This document shows positions 12,701 to 24,441 of a DNA stretch of 64,000 nt, one piece after another. The number at the start of each line of letters is the position of its first letter. Position 1 is the first letter of the stretch. The stretch is from Harmothoe impar. Lineage: Eukaryota > Annelida > Polychaeta > Phyllodocida > Polynoidae. The notes below the pieces were generated by a model, which did no database searches, was not told where the DNA came from, and was given only the letters and a program-made list of their open reading frames with translations. The stretch is from NCBI GenBank assembly GCA_947462335.1, contig OX381717.1, positions 50,511,523 to 50,575,522 of the forward strand, in the 5' to 3' direction. A program made the translations under genes and the position numbers.

Positions 12701-15700
12701 GCATAAGCAGGGTAAAGGGGTGTCACAAGCAGATTGTGACTCCAGAATTTTCAAATTTAATATAGCACTAACTATAATCTTCAGCTAGTCTAGATTACCA
12801 AGTTGCAAATTTCTATTTACCCTGCGGAGTAGACGCGTGACTCATGACAGACAATACAGCGCACAATGTCAGTGTGTTCTGTGGCAGCAAACACTGACTG
12901 GTTGTTGATGTAGTGATGAGACTTCTTTTCTGCAACAAACCATGGTAACCACTTATGCAAAGAAGGTGTCACAGGTGATATAGGATAGTTAGGCACTAAT
13001 ACATGCTCTGTATTTTATTATTTCATTGACTGTACTTAGGCATTTTCTTGCAGATCTCAGTCATTTGTGCAAATTTCAATTTAGTTTTGCATAATCCTAC
13101 TTATGATGTGAACCGACAAAACCAGAATAGTGTAATTTCAAACAATTGGCTCTGATTAAGAACTTTTTAAAATGCTTACCGATGTCTAGATCGTACACCT
13201 TTATTGCAGCGGTGACTCCACACAGTAGCTGCATGCGGCGTGGGTTAATGGTCATACAGTACACTGGCACGCCCACCTGTAGTAAACCAACGCAGTACCA
13301 CAAACTTATAGCAACTATCATAGCGACATTCTATGTGCATGTATACCGATGCAAAAAAAAAGTTTTCTATTTGGTATTTTCTGAGGGAAGGCAAGGAAAG
13401 AGGTGGGAGAAACATTGGCTATAACAGTTGGGGTAACGGGTGGGTGGAGAGGCGGCGGAGAGTCGGGAGAGGGGAAAAGTGATTGCAGGGGTATTTTTTG
13501 GTTTCTGTTGGTGGGGGGAGGGTATTAGCAATACAACAGATATCTTTGTTGAAAACAGTATTCTTTTCTGAATGTGTAGTTTTTGAAATAATAATCTTTT
13601 TAGGTTATGGCATTATTGATGTTCGTATCATATTGAAAAAAGGTGTTATCATTATGTCTATTTTAGGATAGTTGCAGTTGTTAGGTTAGGGGTTAGTATG
13701 TGTTAACTAATGTTATAGCATATCTTAAGGTGAGGCTGTGTCTATATTCTATTGATCTACTTTAACAGTCTTTTGTCAATACTTACAATCAAATATTTAA
13801 AGGTTCATGCGTTTGTAAGGAATACACGCATAATTGCCCAAGCATAAGAAATGTGTGCAATATGTGTGACACTACCAGTATGCCTACAAATTAATTTCAA
13901 GGTGGACAAATAGTTTCTAATAATTCACAAAAGGTGCACTTAGTTCATTCAAGATACCATGTAACTGGTAAGTTTGTGGTGCATGTGAAGAATGTAAAGA
14001 ATATTATGGTGTGCATGTTAGACAATACTCTGGTGGCATCTGTATCAGAAAACTGGCATGACTAGGGGGATAATTCGAAATGTGCAGTGGAGGACAAGCA
14101 AGTATTGGCCCATAAAGCAAAAATGGAGGGAGGCGTAAAGTAATTAAAACACTTTACCCATTTTCCATTTAATACTGTAGTAGGGGATATCTGTACTTGT
14201 AGATGTCATTCGCATGCAAAATCTAAATTATTTTGACCATTTTCTACAATTCCCCAATTCTATATGTTCAAGATATTGTTGTAATCAACCCAAGAGATGG
14301 CAAAAGAAGTAAAATGGCATAAATAAAAGGAACCTAAGCCTACTCAAAGTACACCAATGTCTTTCTACTGTGAAGTAAAAGACTAGAACAGAAAGAGAAC
14401 TGAAAGAGAACTGAAAGACCCCATGGAATTCCCAAGGTACACAACTCGAAATACCTGCATATCGCATCGGTCTGTGTTGTGAATGAATTTAAATATGCGA
14501 AAATACTGTTAAAGAATGTCAGATGTTTTTAATCTTGGCTTTTCATCTATGGTTACACAGAAATACACCATATTTACGACATCATGGCAGTTAACTGCAA
14601 TATTACAAAGTGGAGGTGGGTAGATGTTATCTAAAATCAAAGCTAGATTAGCAAGTTTTACCCAACACTGTTAATAAGTACAAACTAGTGTATTTTGTCA
14701 CTCACTATATTATATAGGTGTTTCACTCACTCATCTTGTATGAAAATAGATCTATCACTTTGTCTGATATTGTTTATAATATGTCCTACATAATGGTGTT
14801 AACAGAGATATATGGCAGAACTTCTTCTTTTTTTCAACTGTATCATTAGCAAAAAGATACCACTAAAATATTCTATATTTCTGGTGTCACTGATAGGTAT
14901 AACAGGGTCTAAACAGGTTCATGGAAGCACTCATGGTTTCACAGAGGAATCTATAGTGCCAACAAGTCTGATCATCATTGGTTCCCATATTTTATGGCAA
15001 GGCAGGCACCAGCTCACACTCATGGAGTGTCATTGGCTAGATCAGGTTGCTGCGGCTAGGAGTCAGCTACATCCAACACCAACCTCTAGGCTGGAGCTGG
15101 GCATTCAGGCAGGGGCCACCCTGGGGTGAAGTTAATGCATGCATATAGATTAGGCTGCAGTAGCTAGCAATGCAGCAGAATGAAAGAGACGGCTGGCAGC
15201 TGCACCGACCCCTCAAGCCAGTGGTTGGTGGGAAGAGTAGCACCCGCTGTAGTAAGCAAGATGGCAGGCCCCTTGAGGCAACGGTTATGCCATTTTGGAC
15301 TGTCCATGACAAACGTAACTAAACCTACCAGGATCTTGTCGACGGGCCCGCCGCCTGACCCCCAGCAGATGATGTAGCCATCATTCGCAGAGGACAGCAC
15401 GATTTTAGCTTTGGGCCTACAAAACAGTAGAAGCAACATAATGTGGTACCATACTTTAATAGAGCACCTTCTAAATGTATATTGTAGATTACTTTTGGTG
15501 CCCTATTCAGAGCATCATTTGAATTGAATCACCATATTGGTAAGTTAAAACAAAGCAGCCCTTTGATTTTTTTAAATAAAAACTGATTACATTTATTGTG
15601 AGCATTATCAAGTTATAGTCAACAAGTTGTGTCTACAGTCCTGAGTATTTCATCAGAGCATCATTTGAATTGAATCTCCATATCGGAAGTTTCAACAAAG

Positions 15701-18700
15701 CAGTCCTTCAAATAAAACCTGGTTACATGTATTGTGAGCATCATCAGGTTATAGCCCACAAGTTGTGTCTGCAGGAGCATTTCATCAACAGCTTTACTCA
15801 CCAGTAGAGGAAGTCAGTGACCCAGCCGCGGTGCTCATGTGTCATCTGCACCAACTTTCCACTCTCAGCCTCCCACATCTTCACGACACCATCTGACATG
15901 CAAAACCAGTTCTTAAACTATATGATTTGGAATTGCATCTGAATAACTGATTGAAATTGTGTTCTAGTGTTGGCCACTGGATAAAGATTGATAGTGCGAT
16001 TTACATGTGACCCAGGGCAATGAGAATTTGTTAGATACATATTCCATACATATGTGTAGATCTAATGCCTATTTCATGAAAAATGTTTGAAAAAATTGAA
16101 ATGAATATCTTTACAAAGACCCTGTATATCACTACATTACTAGTAGGGTCATTGATATATATCAGAAAAGATTGAACATGTACTTTACATCACAATTGAC
16201 TCAGGGTCAGGATGATTAAGGTACACATTTTTAGTGCATAATTTGGCACAGGTATGCTAAAATTATATGTATCACACACCAATCTGACTGGAATCGATGT
16301 ACCCTTCAAGTAAATTCCATTTTGTGTAGCGTTGCTAGGCATGGAATGAAAATGCAACAAAAACATTCTTTTTCAGCTTCTCAATCTTCAAACAGACTTA
16401 TGGGAAAGAAATTCAATGTGATTATAACTTCTGATGATTGGACAGATATCTTGAAGTCATTTCCTGGGGAGCTTTTTTGAATCATGTCAATACTCTAGTT
16501 ATTAAGGTCAGGAGAGCTCTTCAAAGTTGCATAGTTACTAAAAAATTGTGATTTTACCTGCTTTTTGCCAAAAAAAATCACCATTTTTAGTAACTAAGCA
16601 ACTTTGAAGTGCTCCCCCGACCTTAATACTTGGAATATCAACATGATTCAAAAGACCTCCTCAGGAAATGACTTCAAAATTTATCTCCCATCATCAGAAA
16701 TGATAATTTTCTTGAATTTCCATCCCATAACTCTGTTTGAAGATTTAGAAGCTAAAAAAAGAACGTTTTTTGTTCCATTTGCATGTAATGCCTAGCAATG
16801 CCTTATAAAATGGTAATTATTTGAAGGAAACATCAATTTCAGTCATATCGGTGTGTGTTACATATACTTTGAAAAATCTGTGGTAAATAATACACTAAAA
16901 ATATGTTCAGCTGAATTACCCTGAAACCCTACCTTAAGTGATTGAATTGATTGATTAATTGAAAGACTGAAGCCGGAAATCACTTCAGCAACAATAAATT
17001 ATTTGTCAATTCTGAGAGCAGAATCATATTTCTGGCTCAAAACTACCCTCAAATCATGTGTCACATTAGTATGTTATCACATTTTAGTCAAGCTGGTGGG
17101 TGTGGGCGAGAAGATGGGTGTGGGCGAGCAGGTGGGTGTGGGCAACAGGTGGCTGGGGGTGACAGCGCCTTCCCCATCAAAAATCGAGTCGGTCAAATTG
17201 TAAACGGCTACAATATCTGTGTTTCAGTTCCGCTGTGTGCGTTGCGTCTGGCGTCAGTAGACGATGGTGGTATTGTACACACATTCTGCTAGGCACAAGT
17301 ACGCTAGACACAGGTTCCCACGCTAGACACAGAGACACACAACATAGCTTGATATTGGCGAGCGCTGGCCTCCTCCGCTTTCCATCACTGTCGGAAATCA
17401 AGCTGATCAGAACGTAAACAGCAAAGATATCCACGTTTCTCAGGTCTATCAGTACTCGCATGATGACATGGTCGGTCAACGACGCATCAACGACAGTGGT
17501 TGTGTGCACAGACCGCGACCCGACCCGGATGACCATCGGTAGGGAAGTGTACTCAATATGACTCGGCCCTAAAGAGAGTTCTAGTTTTTACGATCTCAGG
17601 GTGCGATCTATTAATTAAAGATTATCAAGTAGGCCTAGCCCCCCCCCCCCCCCAGCTGGGAATAATAAGGGAGGGTTCATTATTTATGGCAGGGGGGGGG
17701 GGTGAGCATTTGAGGGGGGGGGCAAATTTTTTTAGGGGTATTCAAAGGGGGGGGGCCTTTTTTTTTTACCCTATTCTTAGGGGGGGGCCTTTTTTTTAAG
17801 GGTATTCCTAAAAATGTCGCGAATTTAGTACGTTGAAATGTCGCGAATTTTGGTGACAGCCTGTGTTATATTTTACTAAAATATGTCAATATTTTCAAAA
17901 TTTTCAAAAATTTTCCTCAAACTCCTAGCAAATTTCTCACTGCATCACTTTTGACACTCAGAATAGCCCACCGTTTTGTCAGTCTTCAAAAAAGTGCCGG
18001 CCTCATGTAAGCACTGAGGGTAAGGGAGCTTCCAATTTATAAGCACTGGGGCCCTTAAACTCAACGGTATGTACCGTATCGTCGCATATAGGTGCCTGGT
18101 TTTGAATAGGTGCCTCCCTTGAATAGTAGCCGGGGATAATAGGGCTTTGAAATCAATAGGTGCCGGTCCTTGAATAGGTGCCGGGGGTCTCATTTGATGC
18201 ATCCTTCTCACAGATTTTTGTCTTGTATACATTGGAGTGTAGGTGGTGTTTGCTATATAATTACATATCTTTGATCAATTAGTATGCTTCCTATACACCA
18301 GATATAAGCTTTATATGACAATGGCCACTAATGCAAGTTGGTTTTGTTATCAAGAGGTCTTAAGGGGGGTCAGTTGGAAGCGATTTTCTCTTTTTTTCTT
18401 GGAGGTGGGGGGGGGGTTAAATGACCCTAAAACAATAGCTGCCGGGTCTTGAATAGCTGCCTGATTTGATTAGGAGCCGGGTGTATAGGGGTGTCCAAAA
18501 CAATAGCTGCCCGGGCACCTATATGCGACGATACGGTAAGTCAAGTGTCTGAGGTTTGACTGTTATCACTCACCAGCGAGTATCATGAGACGTTTACACT
18601 AAAACGAATGGATGTATTTGTTGCAAGGTAGTAAATTGTAGGTAAAAAAGTGCCCAGGATTAAATGCATACAATTAAGGAGTGGTCATTTTTTAACAACA

Positions 18701-21539
18701 GGGGGGGGTTGGTGGATTTGGGGGGGGACAAAAAAAATTTGGACCCCTTGAAGGGGGGGGGACCAAAAAAATTTGGACCCCTTCTGAGGGGGGGACCAAA
18801 AAAATTACACCCCTTTTTAGCGGAAAAGCCCGCGCGTTACTATAGCTCAAAGGGGTCGACCGCGCTCAATTTCAACCTGCCTGTAGGGGGGGACTGAAAA
18901 CATTTCGACCCCTCTAGTGGGGGGGACCAAAATAATTCTGACCCGCTCGCGCGAAAATCCACCGACCCCCCCCCCCCTGTTGTTAAAAAATGACCACTCC
19001 CTTAGTAGACACCAACATCGTTTTTGTAATAATGTTGAAAACGATCCAGGGTGGGGGGGGGGGCGCTTTTTTTTCAACCTATTCCGAGGGGGGGGGGGCA
19101 ATTATTTTTGACGTATTCGATTTGCCAGGGATATAAAGTACAGGGATTCGCAAGTAGACCTGCTGGCTCTCCATCAGTGACATGGCTGACAGTAGCGCCA
19201 CCTCCAAGGGGGTGGCAAAAAAACGAACTACATGTGATAGGTGACCTATGTGGGAGAGTTTTTCTTTGCCACTTAGAATTATCATATTGAAATAATTTAA
19301 AGATGGTTGGAAAGCCCTGATTTCATACTTTGGAACCGAAAGGGTTTCTATTTGATATCAGATGGGGAACAATTTTTTTGGGGGTGGGAATTTCTGCAAT
19401 CGTTTGGAAAATTCCAAAATTTGGGGGCCCTTTTCCCCAAACACCCTCTTTTAATATTTTAATAAAACATGGCCAGTTAAAAACTAAGCATCAAGGGCTT
19501 TCTGGCACTTTTTGAATCAAAGTGATCTGATAATGCTAAGTAGGACAAAATAATTTTCTCCAGTTGGTCATTTTCAGAGAAAATGTCCAGTTTGAAGGGT
19601 GACGGCCTGGTCGGTGACCCATACGGGACAGTTTTTCTTTGCCACTTAGAATTTTCATATCGCAATCATTCAAAGATGGTTGGAAAGCCCTGATTTCATA
19701 CTTTGGAACTGAAAGGGTTTCTATTTGATATCGGATAGGGAACAAATTTTTGGGGGGTGGGAATTTCGGCAATTTATTGGAAAAAATCCAAAATTTGGGG
19801 GCCCTTTTCCGAAAAAATACCCTTTTAATATTTTAATAAAACATGGTCAGTTAAAAACTACACATCAAGTGCTTTCTAACACTTTTTGAATCAAAGTGAT
19901 CTGATAATGCTAAGTAGGACAAAATAATTTTCTCCATTTGGTCATTTTCAGAGAAAATGTCCGGTTTGAAGGGTGACGGCCTGGTCGGTGACCCATACGG
20001 GACAGTTTTTCTTTGCCACTTAGAATTTTCATATCACCATCATTCGAAGATGGTTGGAAAGCCCTGATTTCATACTTTGGAACTGAAAGGGTTTCTATTT
20101 GATATCGGATAGGGAACAATTTTTTGGGGGGTGGGAATTTCGGCAATTTATTGGAAAAAATCCAAAATTTGGGGGCCCTTTTCCGAAAACATCCCCTTTT
20201 ATTATTTTAATAAAACATGGTCAGTTAAAAACTACACATCAAGGGCTTTCTAACACTTTTTGAATCAAAGTGATCTGATAATGCTAAGTAGGACAAAATA
20301 ATTTTCTCCATTTGGTCATTTTCAGAGAAAATGTCCAGTTTGAAGGGTGACGGCCTGGTCGGTGACCCATACGGGACAGTTTTTCTTTGCCACTTAGAAT
20401 TTTCATATCACCATCATTCGAAGATGGTTGGAAAGCCCTGATTTCATACTTTGGAACCGAAACGGTTTCTATTTGATATCAGATAGGGAACAATTTTTTG
20501 GGGGGTGGGAATTTTGGCAATTTTTTTGAAAAAATCCAAAATTTGGGGGGCCTTTTCCAAAAACACCCCTTTGCAATATTGGAACTAAAGATGGTCAGTT
20601 AAAAACTACACATCAAGGGCTTTCTGGCACTTTTTGAATCAAAGTGATCTGATAATGCTAAGTAGGACAAAATAATTTTCTCCAGTTGGTCATTCAGAAA
20701 AAATGTCCGGTTTGAAGGGTGACGGCCTGGTCGGTGACCCATGCATACGGGACAGTTTTTCTTTGCCACTTAAAATTTTCATATCGCAATCATTCAAAGA
20801 TGGTTGGAAAGCCCTGATTTCATACTTTGGAACTGAAAGGGTTTCTATTTGATATCAGATAGGGAACAATTTTTTGGGGGGGTGGGAACTTCGGTAATTT
20901 TTTGGAAAAATTCCAAAATTTGGGGGCCCTTTTCCCAAAACATCCCCTTTTAATATTTTAGTAACACATGGTCAGTTAAAGGCTACACATCAAGGGCTTT
21001 CTAACACTTTTTGAACCAAAGTGATCTGATAATTCTATGTAGGATGAATTAATTTTCTCCAGTTGATCATTTAGAGTGTAATTTGCATCACTGCCATTAG
21101 TTCCTAATCTTCTCAGCAGGTGACCCATGGCAGAGAGATTAGACTGCTATGCTATGGTGATTCTCATCCATTGCACTATACCCCATGGATTTGCCAAACG
21201 CTCACCCCCCCCCCCCCCTGCCATAAATAATGAACCCTCCCTAAACACTCGTCCAAAACTTTTTTTTCTTTTTAAATCAAATTTTAACCCCCCACGGCCA
21301 CTTGAGGGGAATGGTTATATGGTTAATTCAACGAATCCATCACATCTGAAATCACGGCCTTAAGTTGATCGATCATTCTATGGCTGATGGCAGTGACATT
21401 TGACAAAAATTGAAATGACATTTTGGGCACACCTACCTTCACAACCCATGAGAATCTCCCTTCTCGTCGGGTTGTAGCCCAAAGCCGTGATGGAGCGTGT
21501 GTGCGTATCACGCACCATGTACAGTTTTTCCATCGCCAT
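3794..21539 (-). CDS. Double-propeller WD40-repeat protein, 22 exons, 801 aa
   Basis: Exons in coding order: 21539-21437, 15892-15802, 15416-15329, 13276-13180, 12929-12821, 12571-12503, 12113-12045, 11817-11631, 11441-11348, 11161-11063, 10728-10638, 10099-9943, 8468-8372, 8060-7918, 7364-7239, 6988-6936, 6650-6549, 6285-6102, 5815-5700, 5292-5199, 4738-4619, 3910-3794. Every junction has GT/AG and the phases join without a break (2,406 nt). WD signatures recur: DGVVKMW (35-41), DKTVKIW (about 217), DRRICIWD (about 546), DATIRIW (647-653), DKTIRVW (730-736). The repeat number suits two seven-bladed propellers joined by a charged linker (KVKRRKKRDEE, about 376-386). The tail is lysine-rich (741-754), then acidic. 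There is no signal peptide or membrane segment, so it is probably a cytoplasmic scaffold. The start is MAME; a second Met is two codons in. A ciliary relative of the WDR/CFAP proteins is possible, but I do not recognise the orthologue. Confidence 0.9.
4050..4379. mobile_element. 330-bp palindromic element in the last WD40 intron
   Basis: The arms are inverted copies of about 105 bp starting GGCTGTGTCTCACGACCTTG. Each arm contains several direct units of GTCTCTGACCGGGTGCC. AGTA flanks both ends (4046-4049 and 4380-4383), a likely 4-bp target duplication. There is no coding capacity. It lies in the intron between exons 21 and 22 and splits no exon. Confidence 0.75.
8636..8905. repeat. Pyrimidine-rich minisatellite
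   Basis: Imperfect units of about 45 bp on the theme CACCCTCACCT...TACACCACACATA...TTTTACA. Similar sequence resumes at about 9,610-9,770, so the array appears interrupted by inserted DNA that includes the element at 9196-9562. It lies in the intron between WD40 exons 12 and 13. The 77-aa frame across it is a repeat artefact. Confidence 0.6.
9196..9562. mobile_element. GGCCACTC-ended inverted-repeat element
   Basis: Left end GGCCACTCAAAAAAAAAATC, right end its complement; inside them, TGGTTTCTCATCACC and its complement continue the arms. TTA flanks both sides (9193-9195 and 9563-9565). A diverged copy lies at about 31,500-31,764. A TTA duplication is typical of PIF/Harbinger-type non-autonomous elements; the family assignment is an inference. 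Confidence 0.65.
10274..10485. mobile_element. CCGTA-ended MITE in WD40 intron
   Basis: Begins TA|CCGTAAGTTCCCG and ends CGCAGGAATTTAGGG|TA, 212 bp. The interior consists of GCGGGTTATACGCGA-like words in both orientations. It belongs to the same family as 1267-1482. It lies between WD40 exons 11 and 12. Confidence 0.65.
13277..15328. other. WD40 intron 3, 2 kb
   Basis: The intron between exons 3 and 4. It contains a short G-rich stretch (about 13,430-13,520) and otherwise unremarkable AT-rich sequence. I see no additional exon, although an alternatively used one cannot be excluded. Confidence 0.5.
15508..15790. repeat. Tandem duplication of about 145 bp in WD40 intron 2
   Basis: Two adjacent copies, about 15,508-15,650 and 15,655-15,790. 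Both begin GAGCATCATTTGAATTGAATC and both run through TTATTGTGAGCAT(C/T)ATCA to CAAGTTGTGTCT. They lie between WD40 exons 2 and 3, ending about 10 bp from the exon 2 donor. Confidence 0.65.
16201..16937. mobile_element. Long hairpin element, about 735 bp, in WD40 intron 1
   Basis: Two arms of roughly 350 bp fold around about 16,562. The inner arms (AAGTTGC...AGTAACTAA) are strong. Outer pairs include CCTAGCAATGC with its complement and the outermost TTTTTAGTG. Arms are diverged but collinear, and there is no coding sequence. It resembles a foldback MITE. Confidence 0.65.
17038..17225. repeat. Dispersed repeat with 18-bp minisatellite (copy 2)
   Basis: The second copy of the repeat at 2131-2340, same strand, with three GGTGGGTGTGGGCGA-type units at about 17,095-17,145. 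Flanks before and after the minisatellite also match, including AATCATGTGTCA and TAAACGGC. Confidence 0.6.
18074..18536. mobile_element. CCGTA-ended MITE with TAGGTGCC interior
   Basis: Terminal repeats of about 24 bp start CCGTATCGTCGCATATAGG; TA flanks both ends (18,072-18,073 and 18,537-18,538). The interior repeats an AATAGGTGCCGGG-like word many times in both orientations. It shares its first five bases and TA duplication with the 1267-1482 family but has a different interior. Confidence 0.75.
18677..19001. mobile_element. Harbinger-like G-rich MITE, 325 bp
   Basis: The left end reads AGGAGTGGTCATTTTTTAAC followed by AACAGG and a G-run; the right end is the complement ending CCACTCCC. 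TTA is duplicated (18,674-18,676 and 19,002-19,004). The interior has G-runs alternating with CAAAAAAATT-like spacers. It is nested inside the 17669-21241 element. Confidence 0.8.
19250..21060. repeat. 374-bp satellite, about five copies
   Basis: The marker TTTCTTTGCCACTTA recurs near 19,260, 19,635, 20,009, 20,383 and 20,757, giving a period of 374-375 bp. Internal copies are nearly identical; the first and last are more diverged. The 62-78 aa minus-strand frames that repeat here (around MKILSGKEKLSRMGH) simply follow the monomer and resemble no known protein. Confidence 0.85.
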
Positions 21540-21780
21540 CGTGACTTTTATAATCTGCGTTCCCTATGTCAACATTTATATCGGGTGTCAACCCTCGATC
21601 CCTCGTTCTAGATTACAAAATCAGCACAAAAACAGAGCCAAGAGAGGACTTTGCCGCTCACAAGACGCCATGTTGTTGATGTCTGACGGTCTATGGCAAC
21701 CACGCATGCGTCGAACGTCCAAACAAATCACTCTCCTAACAGAGATGCTGTTACTTTAAAGCCTTACTCCAACGCGAGCA
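21540..21780 (-). promoter_or_regulatory. Candidate WD40 gene promoter
   Basis: Directly upstream of the WD40 start codon is a less AT-rich, CpG-containing stretch. It includes CACGCATGCGTC (21,701-21,712), close to the NRF-1 consensus, abutting TATGGCAAC (21,692-21,700), an RFX half-site (RGYAAC). A full X-box is not present. No TATA box is obvious. Confidence 0.35.
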
Positions 21781-22381
21781 TTAGAAAAGACTATGCTTGG
21801 AGATTGACAGTGAACGTCGCTGACGCCGGCGTAGCAGACCGCGTTTACTGGGACAAGTAAATCAACAATAACAACAGCACGTGGCAGGGAATGGCCAGAT
21901 GTCTGTAGTGTGATTAATTGTATAGATTATGTATATTCCTTGTTCTGTGCGTCACAAATGAGGGTCAGGGTGCATATATCTAGCCACTCTCGTACCCCTA
22001 CTAAGACCCCCATTCATTTTGTGGGCGAAATTTTCAAAAGGGTGGCCTGCATTGAAAGCATTGTCTGTGGCCATCATTTGACACATATTTAGACAGATCT
22101 AAGTCTTACCTATGCGGCCTGCACCAATTTACATGTAATTATAACCTTATTTGATTAGTATGTGCCTCTTTTCAAATTGGTATCAGGCCCAAAATGCTGC
22201 GGCCGCCATTTTGACGTCTATCTGACGTACTATGTTGTCATGGTAATGTGACCTTAGTTCCCGCTAAACGTGGGTACGGTGCTGTCAGTCTGTAAACGCC
22301 CTCCGGATACAGACTGATACTCATTCTAGCATATATCTAGACGACCCAAGGTCCCACTCGTGGAGAAACCTGTCATTCTAA

Positions 22382-22725
22382 AGGAGTGTTCATTTATTAA
22401 TTACAGAGGTGAGAGGGGGGGAGGTGCTGAGATTTCGCGCGGAGGGGCGAACATTTTTTACGCCCCCCCTCAAGAGCGCCTGTAACGTTTTGCGCCCCCC
22501 CTCGCCGAAGGCGTCGAAAATTTCCCCCCCCCCCCCTTGAACTATAGTAACGCGCAGGCTTTTTTTGCTAAAAAGGGGCTTGAACTTTTACGCCCCCCCT
22601 CAAGAGGGGTCAGAATTTTTTACGCCCCCCCCCCCTCAGGAGGGGTCGGAAATTTTTACGCCCCCCCCCCCCAATTAACCCACCACCCCCCCCCCCCCCC
22701 CTGTAAAAAAAAAATGAACACTCCC
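22382..22725. mobile_element. Harbinger-like G-rich MITE
   Basis: Ends are AGGAGTGTTCATTTATTAAT and its approximate complement finishing GAACACTCCC. TAA is duplicated (22,379-22,381 and 22,726-22,728). Poly-C blocks alternate with TTTTTACGCCC words. It forms a subfamily with 33901-34220 (GTTCATTTATT type). Confidence 0.75.
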
Positions 22726-23140
22726 TAACACTATGGACCTCTGTCTATGTACGGTACTAAATGTAGCATAGACAGGCTGTTCAGTGAACCCATGCAGTGA
22801 GCGCCGTGAGAGGGGCAGATCCAGACGGGATGGTCTTTGGTGACTAGTCTAGGCCATGCCAATGTGCCTGGGGGTCCGGGGCCCCAGGGGGGGGGGGGCT
22901 ACTCACTCTATGTTGGCACCCACCAACTGCCAAACTACCGCCTGCCTAAAAAAAGGGGGCTGCCAAACCACCGCCTCTTCTAAATGCAGTTGACCGCCCC
23001 CAGATTCCTAACAGATATGCCACCGCCTATGTTATTTCAGGAAACATTGTATTGCGCCTTTAATTCCTGTTGCAAAGAGGAAAGCAGTCATGGATTCATG
23101 GATAATTTAGTTATTGATTACATTTTAATCCTTACTGATG

Positions 23141-24058
23141 CCGTAAACTGGGGTGACTTTGGCTTCCCAGGGTGACTTTGGCTCACTAGGAAAAAAGTGT
23201 TGTTTTGATATCTAGACATGTTCCAGATGCCCCCCAACTGAAGGAAACTGTATCAAATGATTTTGTTAGTGCCTCATTGAATATATTGTAATTTTTTTAT
23301 TCTTTCAAATTCAATATTTCACTAAAAAATATTTGAGGAAAAGAAAAAATTATCATTGTGAAAATGCACTTTGATGATTTTTTTGGGGTTTTCCTGTGGA
23401 AAATGGGGTGACTTTGGCTCTTAGGGGGTGACTTTGGCTCAAACATAAAAAATTGCTGCCACAAGCCCTGGAGAATTCAATTACACTTCAATAAGGAAGA
23501 TTATTATTTTAAATTTATATTTATATCAATCCTTTGTCATAATGAGTGTTTTCTAAATTTTGACAATGTAGGCATATAAAGTTCATGGCAGAGAAAATGT
23601 GTGCCATCAAAAAAAGTCAAAAAGTCAAAAATGAGCCCAAAACAGCCCCCCCCCCCGCCTTTTTGGGACAATATTTTCAAAATTTTGCATTTTTTCACCC
23701 AAGTGTTTTTATAGTGTAATCATGTAGCAAATAATCAAGTTCTCTTTTATAATTAGCATATATACTTATGTCAAGATTTTTATCCCATAATATCCCTCAT
23801 AGGCACGTAGTATGCCTTTGCCCCCATGCAAAGATATTTTGAGCCAAAGTCACCCCAAAGCCGGGGTGACTTTGGGTCACATTAAAATTGGAAATTTAAA
23901 AATCCTTCCAATGGATTTTTTTTTGTTTTATATTTTTGAGCCCAGTGGATTAATGTTTATGCATAATATAACAACCATAAATGTTATAAATCCTGGCATT
24001 TCACAAACTTATGGAATGAAATATAGCAAAAGTGAGCCAAAGTCACCCCAGATTACGG
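23141..24058. mobile_element. 918-bp element with GGGGTGACTTTGGCTC termini
   Basis: Left end CCGTAAACTGGGGTGACTTT, right end AAAGTCACCCCAGATTACGG, an inverted pair of about 27 bp. The word GGGTGACTTTGGCTC recurs inside in both orientations (about 23,171, 23,406, 23,428, 23,842). The right TA is intact; the left flank has decayed. A stray fragment (GAGCCAAAGTCACCCC) lies at 52,020-52,036. No coding region. Confidence 0.7.
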
Positions 24059-24222
24059 TACCCAATTAGACCCACATATAGTACCGCCCCCACCTCCCTT
24101 TTTTGAGAGAGCCACCGGCCCCTTAATTTTTAGGCCGACCGCTTCCGCGTAGCCATTTCATATCTGAGTGAACCCCACTGGCCTGGGGGGAGGTAGAATG
24201 TATACAACTACAAAGGACTCAT

Positions 24223-24441
24223 GTGCCTCTACATGGGGTAAAAATGGACACGGGCGACACATCGACACAGCCTTTTTTTAAATCGACATGGGAGGGCCCT
24301 TTTAAAAATCGACGGACACAGACATGTTTAACAGGACCTTTTATATTCTACATGGATAAAAATCAACACAGCGACACAGCAGTTTTACTAAAAATCAACA
24401 TGGCGACATGGTAAAAAATGCGGGTACCCATGTAGAGGTAC
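24223..24441. mobile_element. GTGCCTCTACATGG-ended MITE (copy 1)
   Basis: Inverted ends built on GTGCCTCTACATGGG(GTA), 219 bp. The interior repeats AATCGACA(C/T)GG(C/G)GACA-like words. It is the same family as 33508-33711. Confidence 0.7.

Larger units (their letters stand above)
17669..21241. mobile_element. 3.6 kb Harbinger-like element carrying a satellite and a nested element
   Basis: The terminal repeats begin GGGAGGGTTCATTATTTATG, then a G-run, TGAGC and TTTG. The right end is the complement. TAA is duplicated (17,666-17,668 and 21,242-21,244). G-rich termini with a TWA duplication match the PIF/Harbinger pattern. Inside are a CCGTA-ended element (18074-18536), a second G-rich element (18677-19001) and a 374-bp satellite (about 19,250-21,060). 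No transposase frame survives. It fills most of WD40 intron 1. Confidence 0.75.

Noticed and set aside
15164..15439. Minus-strand 91-codon frame taken as a separate gene
   Set aside because: Its useful part is WD40 exon 3 (15,416-15,329); the remainder reads into the intron past a GTAGGT donor.
19477..20146. Repeated 62-78 aa frames containing MKILSGKEKLSRMGH
   Set aside because: They recur with the 374-bp satellite period and contain no known domain; no start or splice support.
21692..21700. Full RFX X-box at the WD40 promoter
   Set aside because: Only the right half (GGCAAC) matches; the left half does not, so it is reported only as a half-site.
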